DNA from: CAZQKE01 sp964593865
GTDB taxonomy: Bacteria > Chloroflexota > Anaerolineae > JAAYZQ01
Length of the DNA: 64,000 bases
Assembly (NCBI GenBank): GCA_964593865.1
Contig: CAZQKE010000120.1
Location: forward strand, 4,268 to 68,267
Direction: 5' to 3'
This document shows, piece after piece, positions 1 to 8,041 of the stretch. The notes beneath the pieces are model-generated. The model did not search any database, was not told where the DNA came from, and was given only the letters and a program-made list of their open reading frames with translations. Every line of letters begins with the position of its first letter. The first letter of the stretch is position 1. A program made the translations under genes and the position numbers.

Positions 1-27
1 ACAAGGCGGCCATCAGTCCGACTCTTC

Positions 28-414
28 TCAAGCCCCTTCCACCTCCTGTTCATCGGCGGGCCGCAGCCTCTTTGCCAGATCGCGTAGTTGCACGAAGCTG
101 ATCGGTTTCAGCAAAACCAGGTCGCTTTCTTCCTGCAAAATGTCGGCCATCTGGGGGTTGGCCGTGGCCAACAGAACTTTGGTGTCGGTCAAGCGTTTAT
201 CGGCGCGGATGAAACGCAGGATCTCGTCGCCGGAGACGTAAGGGAGGTGCAAGTCCAACACGACCAGGGCAGGCACAATCTGCGATAACCGCTCCAGGGC
301 AGCCCGCCCATCGGTGATGATTTCGGTTTCAAAGCGGGCCATCTGCAGGGCATAGGCGAAAATATCGGCCTGATCCGGATCGTCTTCAACCACCAATGCC
401 AACGGGTCCGTCAT
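28..414 (-). CDS. Single-domain response regulator (CheY-like receiver)
   Basis: A stand-alone receiver of 128 residues without an output domain. The acidic pair D11/D12, the phosphoacceptor D54 (in VVLDLHLP), the switch T84 and K103 (in LLKP) are all present, so it should be a functional phosphoryl acceptor. Its start overlaps the end of the upstream histidine kinase by 4 nt (ATGA), so the two are translationally coupled and it is presumably the partner of that kinase. With no DNA-binding or enzymatic domain it probably works by protein contact or as a phosphate sink. The target cannot be told from this window; the next gene lies beyond the left edge. Confidence 0.93.
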   Translation of the reverse strand: MTDPLALVVEDDPDQADIFAYALQMARFETEIITDGRAALERLSQIVPALVVLDLHLPYVSGDEILRFIRADKRLTDTKVLLATANPQMADILQEESDLVLLKPISFVQLRDLAKRLRPADEQEVEGA

Positions 415-2483
415 TGTTCTCCCTCCTTTACCTCTTCATAGGGGAGCAGGATGGTGAAGGTACTGCCCTGTCCCACCGTGCTGTCCAGCCGAATCTCACC
501 TCCCATCAGCGTTGTCAGCTCCTTGACGATGGACAACCCAAGCCCAGATCCGGTATGCTGTTGTCGGCTGGCCGTTCCATCCACCTGCCGGAAAGGTTCA
601 AAGATAAACTCCTGGGCTTCCGGGGGAATGCCGCAGCCCGTATCGGCAACCTCCATGGCCCATCGGTCGGCATCGGCCCGGTAGATGCGGACGCTGACCA
701 CACCTTGCTCGGTGAACTTGATGGCGTTGCTGACCAGGTTGCTCAGAATCTGTTGGAGCCAATAAGGGTCTCCCTTGATCTTCGGTGGCATATCCGGAGC
801 GACATCGGCCTTCAGCTCCAGGCCCTTTGCTTGGGCCAGAGCACGGGCCGTGGAAAGAGCGGTTTCAATCAGTTTGGACGGGGAGAAGGGCTTGGTGTTG
901 AACGTAATCCGGCCCGATTCTATCTGGGCTTGTCCTAACAGGTTGTTGACAAAGGTCAGGGCCTGTTCGGTGCTGTTGATGATGTCCCTCAGAACCTCCC
1001 GCTGCCGCTCGGTCAGGGGGCCGTAGACACCCTCTTGGAGCATCTCCACCCGCCCCAGGATGACGCCCAAAGGGGTGCGCATGTCGTGGCTGACGTTGGC
1101 CAGGAGCTGGGTTTTCAGCTGGCTGGCCGCCAGGGCTTCTTCGTGGGCGCGGGCCAGTGCCGCTTCTGCCTCTTTGCGCCGGGTGATGTCGCGGTCGTAG
1201 ATCAGGACGCCTTCCACGTTGCCCTCTGCATCAAGGAGAGGGGTCCCTTTGCGCCAGACGGTGACGGTGCGACCGTCCCCCCGCACGATGAGAATCTCCC
1301 CTTCGGCAGATTGCCCCCGACGCACCAATTGCCACTTTTCGTGGGAAAAGGAAATTGAAGAGGGAGCCATGAACTCGGTGATCTTTTGGCCGATCATCTC
1401 CTCCGCAGGTCGCCCGTAGAGACGCACGGCACTGGAGTTGCAGTCGGTGATGATCCGCTCCCGGTCCAGGACAAGGACGGCATCGGGTGCGGCTTCAAAC
1501 AGGTAGCGGAACCGCTGCTCGCTCTGTTGCAGTTTCCGCTCCATCTCTTTACGGATGGTGATATCGTCTTTGACCGCCAAATAGTGGATGATCCTGCCTT
1601 CTTCGTCCAAGATGGGCGAGATGGTCGCCGCTTCCCAGTAGAGATCGCCGTTCTTCTTTTTGTTGATGAGTTCCCCTTGCCACACGCCACCGCTGCTGAT
1701 GGTCTGCCACATCTCTTCGTACAGCTCCGGCGGGTGTTTGCCCGATTTGAGGATGCGGGGGGTCTGACCGATGGCTTCCTCACGGGTGTAGCCGGTGATG
1801 CGGGTAAAGGCGGGATTGACATACTCAATATTCCCCTGGGGATCGGTGATGACGATGGTGCTCGCGCTCTGCTCCACGGCGCGGGAAAAGAGGCGTAGTT
1901 CCTCGGCCGTCGCCGCCAGCTGCCGGGCGTGAGCCTCAATCTGGTCCAGGTCCCGCTGGCGGAGGATGGTCGCGATCAGGAGTGCGGAGGAGACCACAAC
2001 GACAAAGCCGCTCAGGTAAAACAGGTGCTCTGCATGTTCGGGAGGGACAAAGTATGTGAGAAGCAACAGGGAAATCACACTTGCCGTTTCCAGGGCCAGC
2101 AATCCCCATGGGCGCAAAAGCAGACTGCCCAAGACCAACGTGGGGATGATCCAGATCAAGATGCGGATGAGGTGTTCCGGTTCGGGGATCGGTTGGGAAA
2201 GGGTTGTCACGAGGGGGATGGCGGTAAAGACGGTCAGGATCAACACGAGGCCCAGGCGAAAGTACTTGGTCCGGCTCAGGCCGTAGACGGCGATGAGTAC
2301 GAGCGTCGCCGGAAAGAAAAAGGGCACCGGGTGTCCGGTCAGGAGGGTGCGTAGGAAGCTGGAGATGAAATACAGGGGAAGCAACACCAGCACCAAAGCG
2401 GCCAACAACCGCGCCCGGCGGCGTTCCTCTACTTTGCGGACGGCAGGGGCCGGCTCGATCAGCCGGCGCCACAATTTTTGCAT
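411..2483 (-). CDS. Membrane-bound PAS-PAS sensor histidine kinase
   Basis: A 690-residue hybrid-free histidine kinase. Residues about 25-175 hold several hydrophobic segments (roughly five or six membrane helices), followed by a short coiled coil (about 176-200), PAS/PAC domain 1 (about 197-312), PAS/PAC domain 2 (about 322-440), a HisKA domain with phosphoacceptor H466 in NVSHDMRTPL, and an HATPase domain with N box (N586), G1 box DTGCGIP (614-620) and G2 box TGSGLGL (644-650). An AGGAG site sits 7 nt before the ATG. It lies 9 nt after the MBL-fold gene and overlaps the receiver gene, forming a three-gene signalling operon. The signal is unknown; PAS domains and the diiron neighbour suggest redox or oxygen sensing (inference). 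Confidence 0.93.
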   Translation of the reverse strand: MQKLWRRLIEPAPAVRKVEERRRARLLAALVLVLLPLYFISSFLRTLLTGHPVPFFFPATLVLIAVYGLSRTKYFRLGLVLILTVFTAIPLVTTLSQPIPEPEHLIRILIWIIPTLVLGSLLLRPWGLLALETASVISLLLLTYFVPPEHAEHLFYLSGFVVVVSSALLIATILRQRDLDQIEAHARQLAATAEELRLFSRAVEQSASTIVITDPQGNIEYVNPAFTRITGYTREEAIGQTPRILKSGKHPPELYEEMWQTISSGGVWQGELINKKKNGDLYWEAATISPILDEEGRIIHYLAVKDDITIRKEMERKLQQSEQRFRYLFEAAPDAVLVLDRERIITDCNSSAVRLYGRPAEEMIGQKITEFMAPSSISFSHEKWQLVRRGQSAEGEILIVRGDGRTVTVWRKGTPLLDAEGNVEGVLIYDRDITRRKEAEAALARAHEEALAASQLKTQLLANVSHDMRTPLGVILGRVEMLQEGVYGPLTERQREVLRDIINSTEQALTFVNNLLGQAQIESGRITFNTKPFSPSKLIETALSTARALAQAKGLELKADVAPDMPPKIKGDPYWLQQILSNLVSNAIKFTEQGVVSVRIYRADADRWAMEVADTGCGIPPEAQEFIFEPFRQVDGTASRQQHTGSGLGLSIVKELTTLMGGEIRLDSTVGQGSTFTILLPYEEVKEGEQ

Positions 2484-2492
2484 GAAGGTCTC

Positions 2493-3257
2493 CTATTTGG
2501 GGAGCTGATAGATGCCCCGCTTCAAAAGCAGGTCTGTCCCGCACTCCAGGTTGGCAACCCAGTCGATGAACCGTTTGACCATTTCTCTTCCTTCAAACAT
2601 GGCCCCGTGTTGGGGTACGAGCCGCTCAATGTCCATGTGCCAGGCCATGGCCGCCCACTGACGACAGACCTGGGGAGAGGGCATGTAGCGGCGATGAAAG
2701 TCTTCCATGTACCGGATGTGGGCGTCAAAGTCGCTCACGACCTGGTAGGCATTGTCCGGTATCAACGAGGCCCCCAGGTCGCCGGAAAAGAGGGTCTTGG
2801 ACACCGGATCGTAGACCTGGATGTTGCCGGTGGAGTGAAGGAAATGGGCCGGGATCAGGAGCAACTCCGTCCCCCCGAATTCCAGGCGCATTCCCTCGTC
2901 GGGGATGGAAAGGATCCGGTCCGTCGTGAGGCTCTTGGTACAAAAGGCAGGAATGAAGCGCAACCAAATGGAAGGGAAACAGATGGTCGCATCGGAAACC
3001 AGCAGATAGCCGTTCAGCCCGGCCCCTACGTCCGGGTCTTGGTGGGAAAGGATGACGTATTCTAACTTCTGCGAGGGCAGGAAAGAGGCCATCTCCGCCG
3101 TCAGTTTGGAAAAGAGCTTATTGCCGCCGGGGTCCAAAAGCACTCCTTTGTCGCCGTGGATGATGAGAAACTGATTGGCCTGAACTTCGCCTTCTCCTGC
3201 GAGGTCATGGAACATAATGCAGCGATGGGTTCCGTCGTTGAAAAGCTCCGTAGCCAT
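2493..3257 (-). CDS. MBL-fold diiron protein (ODP type, FprA-like beta-lactamase fold)
   Basis: A 254-residue metallo-beta-lactamase-fold protein. The usual HxHxDH motif is replaced by the HQDPDV form (H72, D74, D76), followed by PAHFLHSTGN, FSGDLG and a C-terminal PQHG motif. This pattern is typical of the ODP (oxygen-binding diiron) branch related to flavodiiron proteins, not of hydrolases. There is no flavodoxin domain, so it cannot by itself be a complete flavodiiron oxygen reductase. The second in-frame ATG was chosen because AAGGAG lies 9 nt upstream; the first ATG abuts the same site with no spacing. First gene of an operon with the kinase and receiver, which suggests it senses oxygen or NO for that system (inference). 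Confidence 0.85.
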   Translation of the reverse strand: MATELFNDGTHRCIMFHDLAGEGEVQANQFLIIHGDKGVLLDPGGNKLFSKLTAEMASFLPSQKLEYVILSHQDPDVGAGLNGYLLVSDATICFPSIWLRFIPAFCTKSLTTDRILSIPDEGMRLEFGGTELLLIPAHFLHSTGNIQVYDPVSKTLFSGDLGASLIPDNAYQVVSDFDAHIRYMEDFHRRYMPSPQVCRQWAAMAWHMDIERLVPQHGAMFEGREMVKRFIDWVANLECGTDLLLKRGIYQLPK

Positions 3258-3289
3258 GGCATCCATCTCCTTTGCTAAGCTCGGAACGT

Positions 3290-3318
3290 ATTATAACCGC
3301 CATTGACGCGGAAAGCAA
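3290..3318 (-). promoter_or_regulatory. Sigma70-type promoter of the MBL-kinase-receiver operon
   Basis: On the minus strand the sequence reads TTGCTT, a 17-nt spacer, then TATAAT (3290-3295). The -10 is perfect and the -35 matches 3 of 6 positions. Transcription would begin near 3283, giving a short leader with an AAGGAG site before the ATG at 3257. Confidence 0.7.
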
Positions 3319-3533
3319 ATAGGGCCATACAGACGGTAGGGCAAATTTCACACCGCAGAAGCAGAATGCGCCGAGCAACACGGCACACGCTGCTCCTTCC
3401 GGCCCTGTGACCGGGCGTCTGCGTAGGCGGACGCCCCATGCTATCGTCCAAGCCATCGGCCTGTAATGCCGCATAGCCCGGCCCAGGGGAGGGACATGGG
3501 CCGGAAGCCGATTGCTGTAGCCTCTTGCGTCAC

Positions 3534-3562
3534 TTGCTGCTTTGCCGTTTTTGTGATAGAAT
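3534..3562 (+). promoter_or_regulatory. Promoter of the proton-translocating membrane module
   Basis: TTGCTG (3534-3539), 17-nt spacer, TAGAAT (3557-3562). Four of six -35 and five of six -10 positions match the sigma70 consensus. It lies about 64 nt before the proposed ATG at 3626. Confidence 0.62.
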
Positions 3563-3625
3563 ACCTGCCGTGCCGCCCGCCCGTCTGGTGCGACCGGGGG
3601 CGGCAATTTGTTGGACAGAGGGGCC

Positions 3626-5332
3626 ATGTTCCATTCTACACCTGCCCTTTGGCAGGCCATCCTGTGGCTGTATATCGGCGCAGCGGCCGTTTTGATCATA
3701 GGCCATCGGCTGCCCAATGAAGTACGCCGCCCGGTGGCGGCCCTTTGTGCTCTGCTCGCCCTCCGCAGTTGGCTCGTCGGTGGGGGGCAGGTGGAAATCT
3801 TTTGGGAACCCCTCAACCTGTTCCGCGCGGGGCCTGTCCTCCAGGCCGACGATCTCTCGTTGCTGGGTGGGATGACTCTGACCATCGTGACCATCGCCCT
3901 GGTGCTCGGCATCCGGGGCACAGGGCAGACAGCCTGGCATGGCCTGTTTCTGGCCCTGCTGGCCGGGAGTCTGTGGGCAACGGCGGCGGCCAATTTGCTT
4001 GCCCTGGCCCTGGGTAGCGCACTGATGGATTTGGCTTTGCTCGCCATGGCCCTTTCCGCCAAAGATGAGACGGGCCGGGCGGCGTGGCGTATGGCTGTTC
4101 CGGGGCTTGTCTCCACATATCTGCTCTTCTTGAGTGCGCTGCGGATGGATACGCAGATGGGGCATCCATCGCTGTTGGCCCGCAACCTCTCGTCGGATGC
4201 CCTACTTTTGCTCGGCCTTGCCGGTATGTGGCGTCTGATGGTCTTTCCCCTCCACCCCCGCCAGCTCGGCTCACCCCAAAGTGCGGCAACGGCCATCTTG
4301 CCCGCCGGGGTAGGCATATACCTGTTGGTCCGAGCCGAATCCCTGGGGCCGGTCCTCGGCAGCCATCCCTGGACCTGGCTCTTTGCCGCCGGCGGCTTGC
4401 TGGCCGGGGGGGTGATGGTTTGGGCCGGCAGTGTAGCAGCCCGCCGGGAGGAATCCCCCGGCGGGGTCATCAAAGCCATCCTGCCGGGTGTCATAGTCCA
4501 GCAAGGGGGCTATGCCCTGGCCTTTGTCCTCTGGGTGGGCGCAGATTCGCCCTGGCCCTTGGCGAGCCTGCCGCTCATCCTCGGCATCCTGACCATCGGT
4601 TGGGAAAGCACCCTGGAACAGGAAAGCGGAGAAGGGGAAGGATGGCTCGCCGGGATCACACGCCGCGTCCGGTCTGCCCTGGGGCAATGGAGCCTCGCCC
4701 TGTCCGCCCGCCTCCGCACCCCAACGGTGGAGCGTGCCCTGCGGTATGGGATGGCTCTGCCGTTCATCTTGGCCCTGCTGTCCGCCGTGGGCGGGCCGCT
4801 GACGCCGGGGGCGCGGGTTCGTTGGCCCCTTTACGCCCATCTGCTACACGCAGGGGGAGCGGCCCCCCTGCTCACCCTTTTGATCGCCGACACACTCCTG
4901 GTGGCCGGGATGCCCCTTGCTTGGGACATGCTACGGCAAAACCGCATCCGGCCCGGAGGAGGCCCTTTGTTGGCCCTGCCGATTCTGACGCTCCCCTTGA
5001 TCCTCCTGGGCGTCGCGCCGGGGTTGGTGGGGGCGCCGAATCTGCCGCCGATCACCTTGCCTCCGGTTTCGGTCTGGGGCCTGGGATTGATCGTAATCCT
5101 GCCCTGGTTGATCGGTATCTGGTTCGCCCGCTTCGGCGAACAGGCCGAAGGCATCCTGACAACCCTGCACGCCGTCGCCAACCTGGATTGGCTTTTCCGA
5201 GCCGCAGGTTGGGTCGGCCGACAGGTGGTGGGCATCCTGTACTGGCTTGGGTTGGTGGGGGAAGGAGACGGCTGGTGGGGCTGGGCCTTGGCCGTCTTGG
5301 CCTTGGGGGTCGCCTTCTTGGCCGTGCGATAA
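3626..5332 (+). CDS. Multi-pass membrane protein, NuoL/M/N-like antiporter subunit (divergent)
   Basis: A 568-residue, very hydrophobic protein with about 13-14 predicted membrane segments. It looks like a divergent proton-translocating subunit of the complex I/Mrp antiporter type (PF00361-like), but I see few diagnostic residues; the charged residues in membrane segments are sparse and its identity rests largely on the companion gene at 6019-7416. The ATG at 3626 is preferred over an upstream TTG at 3608 because AGAGGGG lies directly before it. First gene of a three-gene operon; no NADH, hydrogenase or quinone-module subunits are nearby. Confidence 0.62.
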   Translation: MFHSTPALWQAILWLYIGAAAVLIIGHRLPNEVRRPVAALCALLALRSWLVGGGQVEIFWEPLNLFRAGPVLQADDLSLLGGMTLTIVTIALVLGIRGTGQTAWHGLFLALLAGSLWATAAANLLALALGSALMDLALLAMALSAKDETGRAAWRMAVPGLVSTYLLFLSALRMDTQMGHPSLLARNLSSDALLLLGLAGMWRLMVFPLHPRQLGSPQSAATAILPAGVGIYLLVRAESLGPVLGSHPWTWLFAAGGLLAGGVMVWAGSVAARREESPGGVIKAILPGVIVQQGGYALAFVLWVGADSPWPLASLPLILGILTIGWESTLEQESGEGEGWLAGITRRVRSALGQWSLALSARLRTPTVERALRYGMALPFILALLSAVGGPLTPGARVRWPLYAHLLHAGGAAPLLTLLIADTLLVAGMPLAWDMLRQNRIRPGGGPLLALPILTLPLILLGVAPGLVGAPNLPPITLPPVSVWGLGLIVILPWLIGIWFARFGEQAEGILTTLHAVANLDWLFRAAGWVGRQVVGILYWLGLVGEGDGWWGWALAVLALGVAFLAVR

Positions 5333-5350
5333 AGAAACCGGGTCTCTGAG

Positions 5351-6022
5351 ATGGAAGAAGCTTTTGCCGAAATCCTCAACACGTTGGCCGGAACACCAAC
5401 CCTCATCGGGTTGATGTTGACGGCAGCCATCATCTTTCTGACTTCCGACTGGCGGCTTTCTCTGACCGCCTTGCTGCTCCAATACATCCTGCTGGGCCTG
5501 GCCGTAACCCGTTCCGCACCCGTGGAGATCGCCTTGGTCAAGATTTTGGCCGGGGTGTTGGCGGTGTTCATCCTTTACCTCTCGGCCCGACGGGTTCAAG
5601 AGATGGAGGAACCATCGGCCCCCTCTCAAAGGATGCACCTTTCCGGTTTGCAGTTGGGGTGGGATGCAGGGCCGCTGGGGTTGCCGTTGCGCCTGTTGGC
5701 CTTGCTGCTCACCCTGTTGGCCGTTGTACTGGCCTTTGAACGGGTGCATATCTCTTTCATGCCCGCCGACCTGTTTCTGGCCGCCTTATGGTTGACGGGC
5801 CTGGCGATGGTCAGCCTGATCATCGGCCACACCCCTTTGCGCGTCGGTCCGGCGGTTCTGAGCATCGTGGCCGCCTTTGACCTGGTCTACGGTGGCTTCG
5901 CTTCCAGCGTCGCCGTGGTGGGTTCCCTGGGCGCGTTGACCCTGTTGGCCGCCCTGGCCTTTGCCTACCTGATCATCATCCGGGGGTTGACGGCCCAGGC
6001 CGAGACGGAGGAGACCCCGTGA
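5351..6022 (+). CDS. Small membrane protein of the antiporter-like module
   Basis: A 223-residue membrane protein with about six hydrophobic segments split by a polar stretch (about residues 80-110). Its size and position between two NuoL/M/N-like genes recall the small NuoJ/NuoK or MnhB/C-type subunits of complex-I-like and Mrp complexes, and the C-terminal half has a NuoK-like hydrophobic pattern, but no decisive motif is visible. It starts 18 nt after the preceding gene. Its end overlaps the next start by 4 nt (GTGA), implying translational coupling. Function as a structural subunit of a small ion-translocating complex is inference. Confidence 0.55.
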   Translation: MEEAFAEILNTLAGTPTLIGLMLTAAIIFLTSDWRLSLTALLLQYILLGLAVTRSAPVEIALVKILAGVLAVFILYLSARRVQEMEEPSAPSQRMHLSGLQLGWDAGPLGLPLRLLALLLTLLAVVLAFERVHISFMPADLFLAALWLTGLAMVSLIIGHTPLRVGPAVLSIVAAFDLVYGGFASSVAVVGSLGALTLLAALAFAYLIIIRGLTAQAETEETP

Positions 6023-7416
6023 ACCCCATTCCCGGTCCTTTCCTCCTGCTGGCCCTGCCGTTGCTGGCCGCGGTGATCGCCTATATGCTGCGCCGCTGGG
6101 CTTTGCCTGCCGCACTGCTTTCGGCGGCGACGGCGGGAACATTGGCCCTTCTCTGCATCCTCCTCCCCCTGGATCGCTCGGCTTTTGTGCTGGGCCGGGA
6201 AGTAGCCTTCGGTCGCCCGGTCGTCGTGCTGGGTCACAACCTCCTCCTTGATCCGGCAGGGCAGGCGTGGTTGGCCCTGGTCTTTGCGCTGGCCGCCATC
6301 CTGTTTCTGCTGGCCTGGCGCATACCCCAAGGCCACACCCTTTTCCCCCTGGGGCTGGTGATCCTCGGTCTATATGCGCTCATCGCCTTGCTCCAGGACG
6401 CGGCGGTGGCCGTTGTGGTTTTGGGGATCGGTGCGACATTGACGGTCTTTATCATCCAGGGAGGGCGGCTCGGCTCCGTCCGCGGCGCACAACGCTTTCT
6501 GGTGATCTCACTACTGGCCGTGCCTCTGTTGTTGACGGCCATCTGGATGGGAGAGCGGTCGCTGCTCAATGCCGAACAAACGGCCCTGGTCCGTGACGCC
6601 TTGCTCCCGGCGGCGCTGGGGTTTGGCCTACTGCTGGCCGCGTTCCCTTTCGGAACTTGGATGCCGGCCCTGGCCGCCGACGCCCCGCCGCTCATCACCG
6701 GGTTCATCTTTGCCGCCGGTTCGGCCATGGCACTCTTTGTCACGCTGCTCCTCTTCCGCAACACCCCCCTGTCGCTCACCGATCCGCTGACCCAAACCGT
6801 CTTTCAGCTGGCCGGTTTGGTGATCGCCGTCCTCGGGGGTTTCATCGCCGCGGCACAGCGCGATTTCGGGCGGCTGTTTGGCTACGCCGCCCTGAGCGAT
6901 CTGGGCTACCTCCTGTTGGCATTGGGGTTCGGCTCCAGCCAGGGGCTGACGCTGGGCTTGTTGCATGTCGCCAACCGGGCTGCAGCCCTCGCCCTGGCCG
7001 CCGGGGGGCTGGCCATCTTGCGCCATTGGGCCGCCGATGACAGGTTTGACGCCCTGGGCGGCGTGGCCCGTCGCCTGCCCATCGCTACGGCGGGGATGAT
7101 GCTGGGGCTGCTGGCCCTGGCCGGGTTCCCCTTCACCGCCGGATTCGCCACCCACTGGGCCGTCTACCGGGCCATGTCCAGCGAGCAATGGATTTGGGCG
7201 CCCATCTTTTTGATCTCGGCAGCAGGGATCGCCGTCGGCGCGGTGCGCGGCTTGAGCGCAATGCTGGACGGGCCGACAAGGGACGATCTGCGCCAGCCGT
7301 TGATCGCATCATGGCTGCTTTTAGGACTGATGGCCGTGGTCCTCCTGTTGGGGATCGCGCCGCAGCTATTTTTGGGGCCTGTCCAAAAAGCGGTGGAGGC
7401 TTTGGCTCTGTTCTAG
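6019..7416 (+). CDS. NuoM/NuoN-like proton-conducting membrane subunit
   Basis: A 465-residue protein with about 13-14 membrane segments and clearer resemblance to the proton-conducting transporter family. The stretch around residues 285-375 (GRLFGYAALSDLGYLLLALG, then a conserved-like LHVANRAAALALAAGG and LAGFPFTAGFATHW) matches the core of NuoN/MnhD proteins, where a membrane Lys/His chain carries protons. The initiation codon is GTG, overlapping the previous stop. Last gene of the operon. Whether the module couples to an electron-transfer complex encoded elsewhere or works alone cannot be decided here. Confidence 0.72.
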   Translation: MNPIPGPFLLLALPLLAAVIAYMLRRWALPAALLSAATAGTLALLCILLPLDRSAFVLGREVAFGRPVVVLGHNLLLDPAGQAWLALVFALAAILFLLAWRIPQGHTLFPLGLVILGLYALIALLQDAAVAVVVLGIGATLTVFIIQGGRLGSVRGAQRFLVISLLAVPLLLTAIWMGERSLLNAEQTALVRDALLPAALGFGLLLAAFPFGTWMPALAADAPPLITGFIFAAGSAMALFVTLLLFRNTPLSLTDPLTQTVFQLAGLVIAVLGGFIAAAQRDFGRLFGYAALSDLGYLLLALGFGSSQGLTLGLLHVANRAAALALAAGGLAILRHWAADDRFDALGGVARRLPIATAGMMLGLLALAGFPFTAGFATHWAVYRAMSSEQWIWAPIFLISAAGIAVGAVRGLSAMLDGPTRDDLRQPLIASWLLLGLMAVVLLLGIAPQLFLGPVQKAVEALALF

Positions 7417-7454
7417 GATCGCAGGGCGGGCGGTCGGCCGGCGGCCCGCCGGGT

Positions 7455-7543
7455 GCGGTTGCAACCGCGATTTCCTCTGCGCAAAACTTGTGCCGACGGG
7501 CCGGATTCGCGCATTCGTGTCCAATGCGCGGACGACCCGCGAT
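7455..7543. repeat. Intergenic repeat element (copy A) with a 14-bp palindrome
   Basis: The 166-nt gap between the membrane module and the rubrerythrin-like gene contains a perfect palindrome GCGGTTGCAACCGC (7455-7468) and a block (7463-7543) that aligns with 41942-42013: both start with AACCGCGATTTCCT and end in GGACGACCCGC. A weaker relative is at 17408-17480. All three copies are intergenic. Function unknown. Confidence 0.5.
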
Positions 7544-7582
7544 TTTTGAGACCGGTGAGCAACAGCCTTTTGAGGAGGAACA

Positions 7583-8041
7583 ATGACGGTAGAAGAGATT
7601 CTGCGTGAAGCAATCCAGGGAGAGCAAGAAGCCTACGAACTGTACACCAATGCTGCCGACCTGGTCCAGGCGGAGCACATCAAAGCATTGTTGCGCGATC
7701 TGGCCCAGGAGGAGCTGGGCCACAAGGCCAACCTAGAAAGGATGCTGGCCGATCCACAGCAGCTTTCCTGGCAGGTGGAAAACCTGCGGAGCAGCCGCGT
7801 GGAGGATTACCGGGTATCCGACCACTTGGTAGCCCAACCCCTGGGACCCGATGCCGATTTTCAGGATGTTTGCATCTTTGCTGCCAAGCGAGAGCAAGAA
7901 TCCTACACCCTCTACAAGGAGCTGGCGGCCCAGAGCAGTGGCCGGGTCCGCGATCTGTTGGAGGCAATGGCCCAAGACGAACTACGGCACAAGAACCTGG
8001 TCGAGCGATGGTACGAAGAGATCGTCTACCAGGACTTTTAG
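7583..8041 (+). CDS. Ferritin-like / rubrerythrin-type diiron protein
   Basis: A 152-residue four-helix-bundle protein with two internal EExxH-type helix pairs: an N-terminal GEQEAYELY helix followed by EELGH, then KREQESYTLYKEL followed by DELRH. These give the glutamate and histidine ligands of a diiron site as in the rubrerythrin erythrin domain; the rubredoxin-like C-terminal domain of full rubrerythrin is absent. A strong GAGGAGG lies 6 nt before the ATG. In anaerobes such proteins reduce peroxide or handle iron; the electron donor here is unknown. Its last 4 nt overlap the end of the convergent RNase J gene. Confidence 0.85.
   Translation: MTVEEILREAIQGEQEAYELYTNAADLVQAEHIKALLRDLAQEELGHKANLERMLADPQQLSWQVENLRSSRVEDYRVSDHLVAQPLGPDADFQDVCIFAAKREQESYTLYKELAAQSSGRVRDLLEAMAQDELRHKNLVERWYEEIVYQDF

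Larger units (their letters stand above)
3258..3625. other. Divergent intergenic region with two promoters
   Basis: About 370 nt between the minus-strand MBL gene and the plus-strand membrane module. It carries one promoter for each direction. The plus-strand transcript would begin near 3569 and immediately contain an 8-bp hairpin, TGCCGCCC (3571-3578) with GGGCGGCA (3598-3605), before the ATG at 3626. The middle part (about 3330-3530) is GC-rich with no convincing gene. Confidence 0.6.

Noticed and set aside
3205..4494. Long antisense frame opposite the membrane module
   Set aside because: High-GC shadow frame with Arg/Pro/Ser-rich composition and no homology pattern; the plus-strand gene has promoter, ribosome-binding site and membrane-protein composition.
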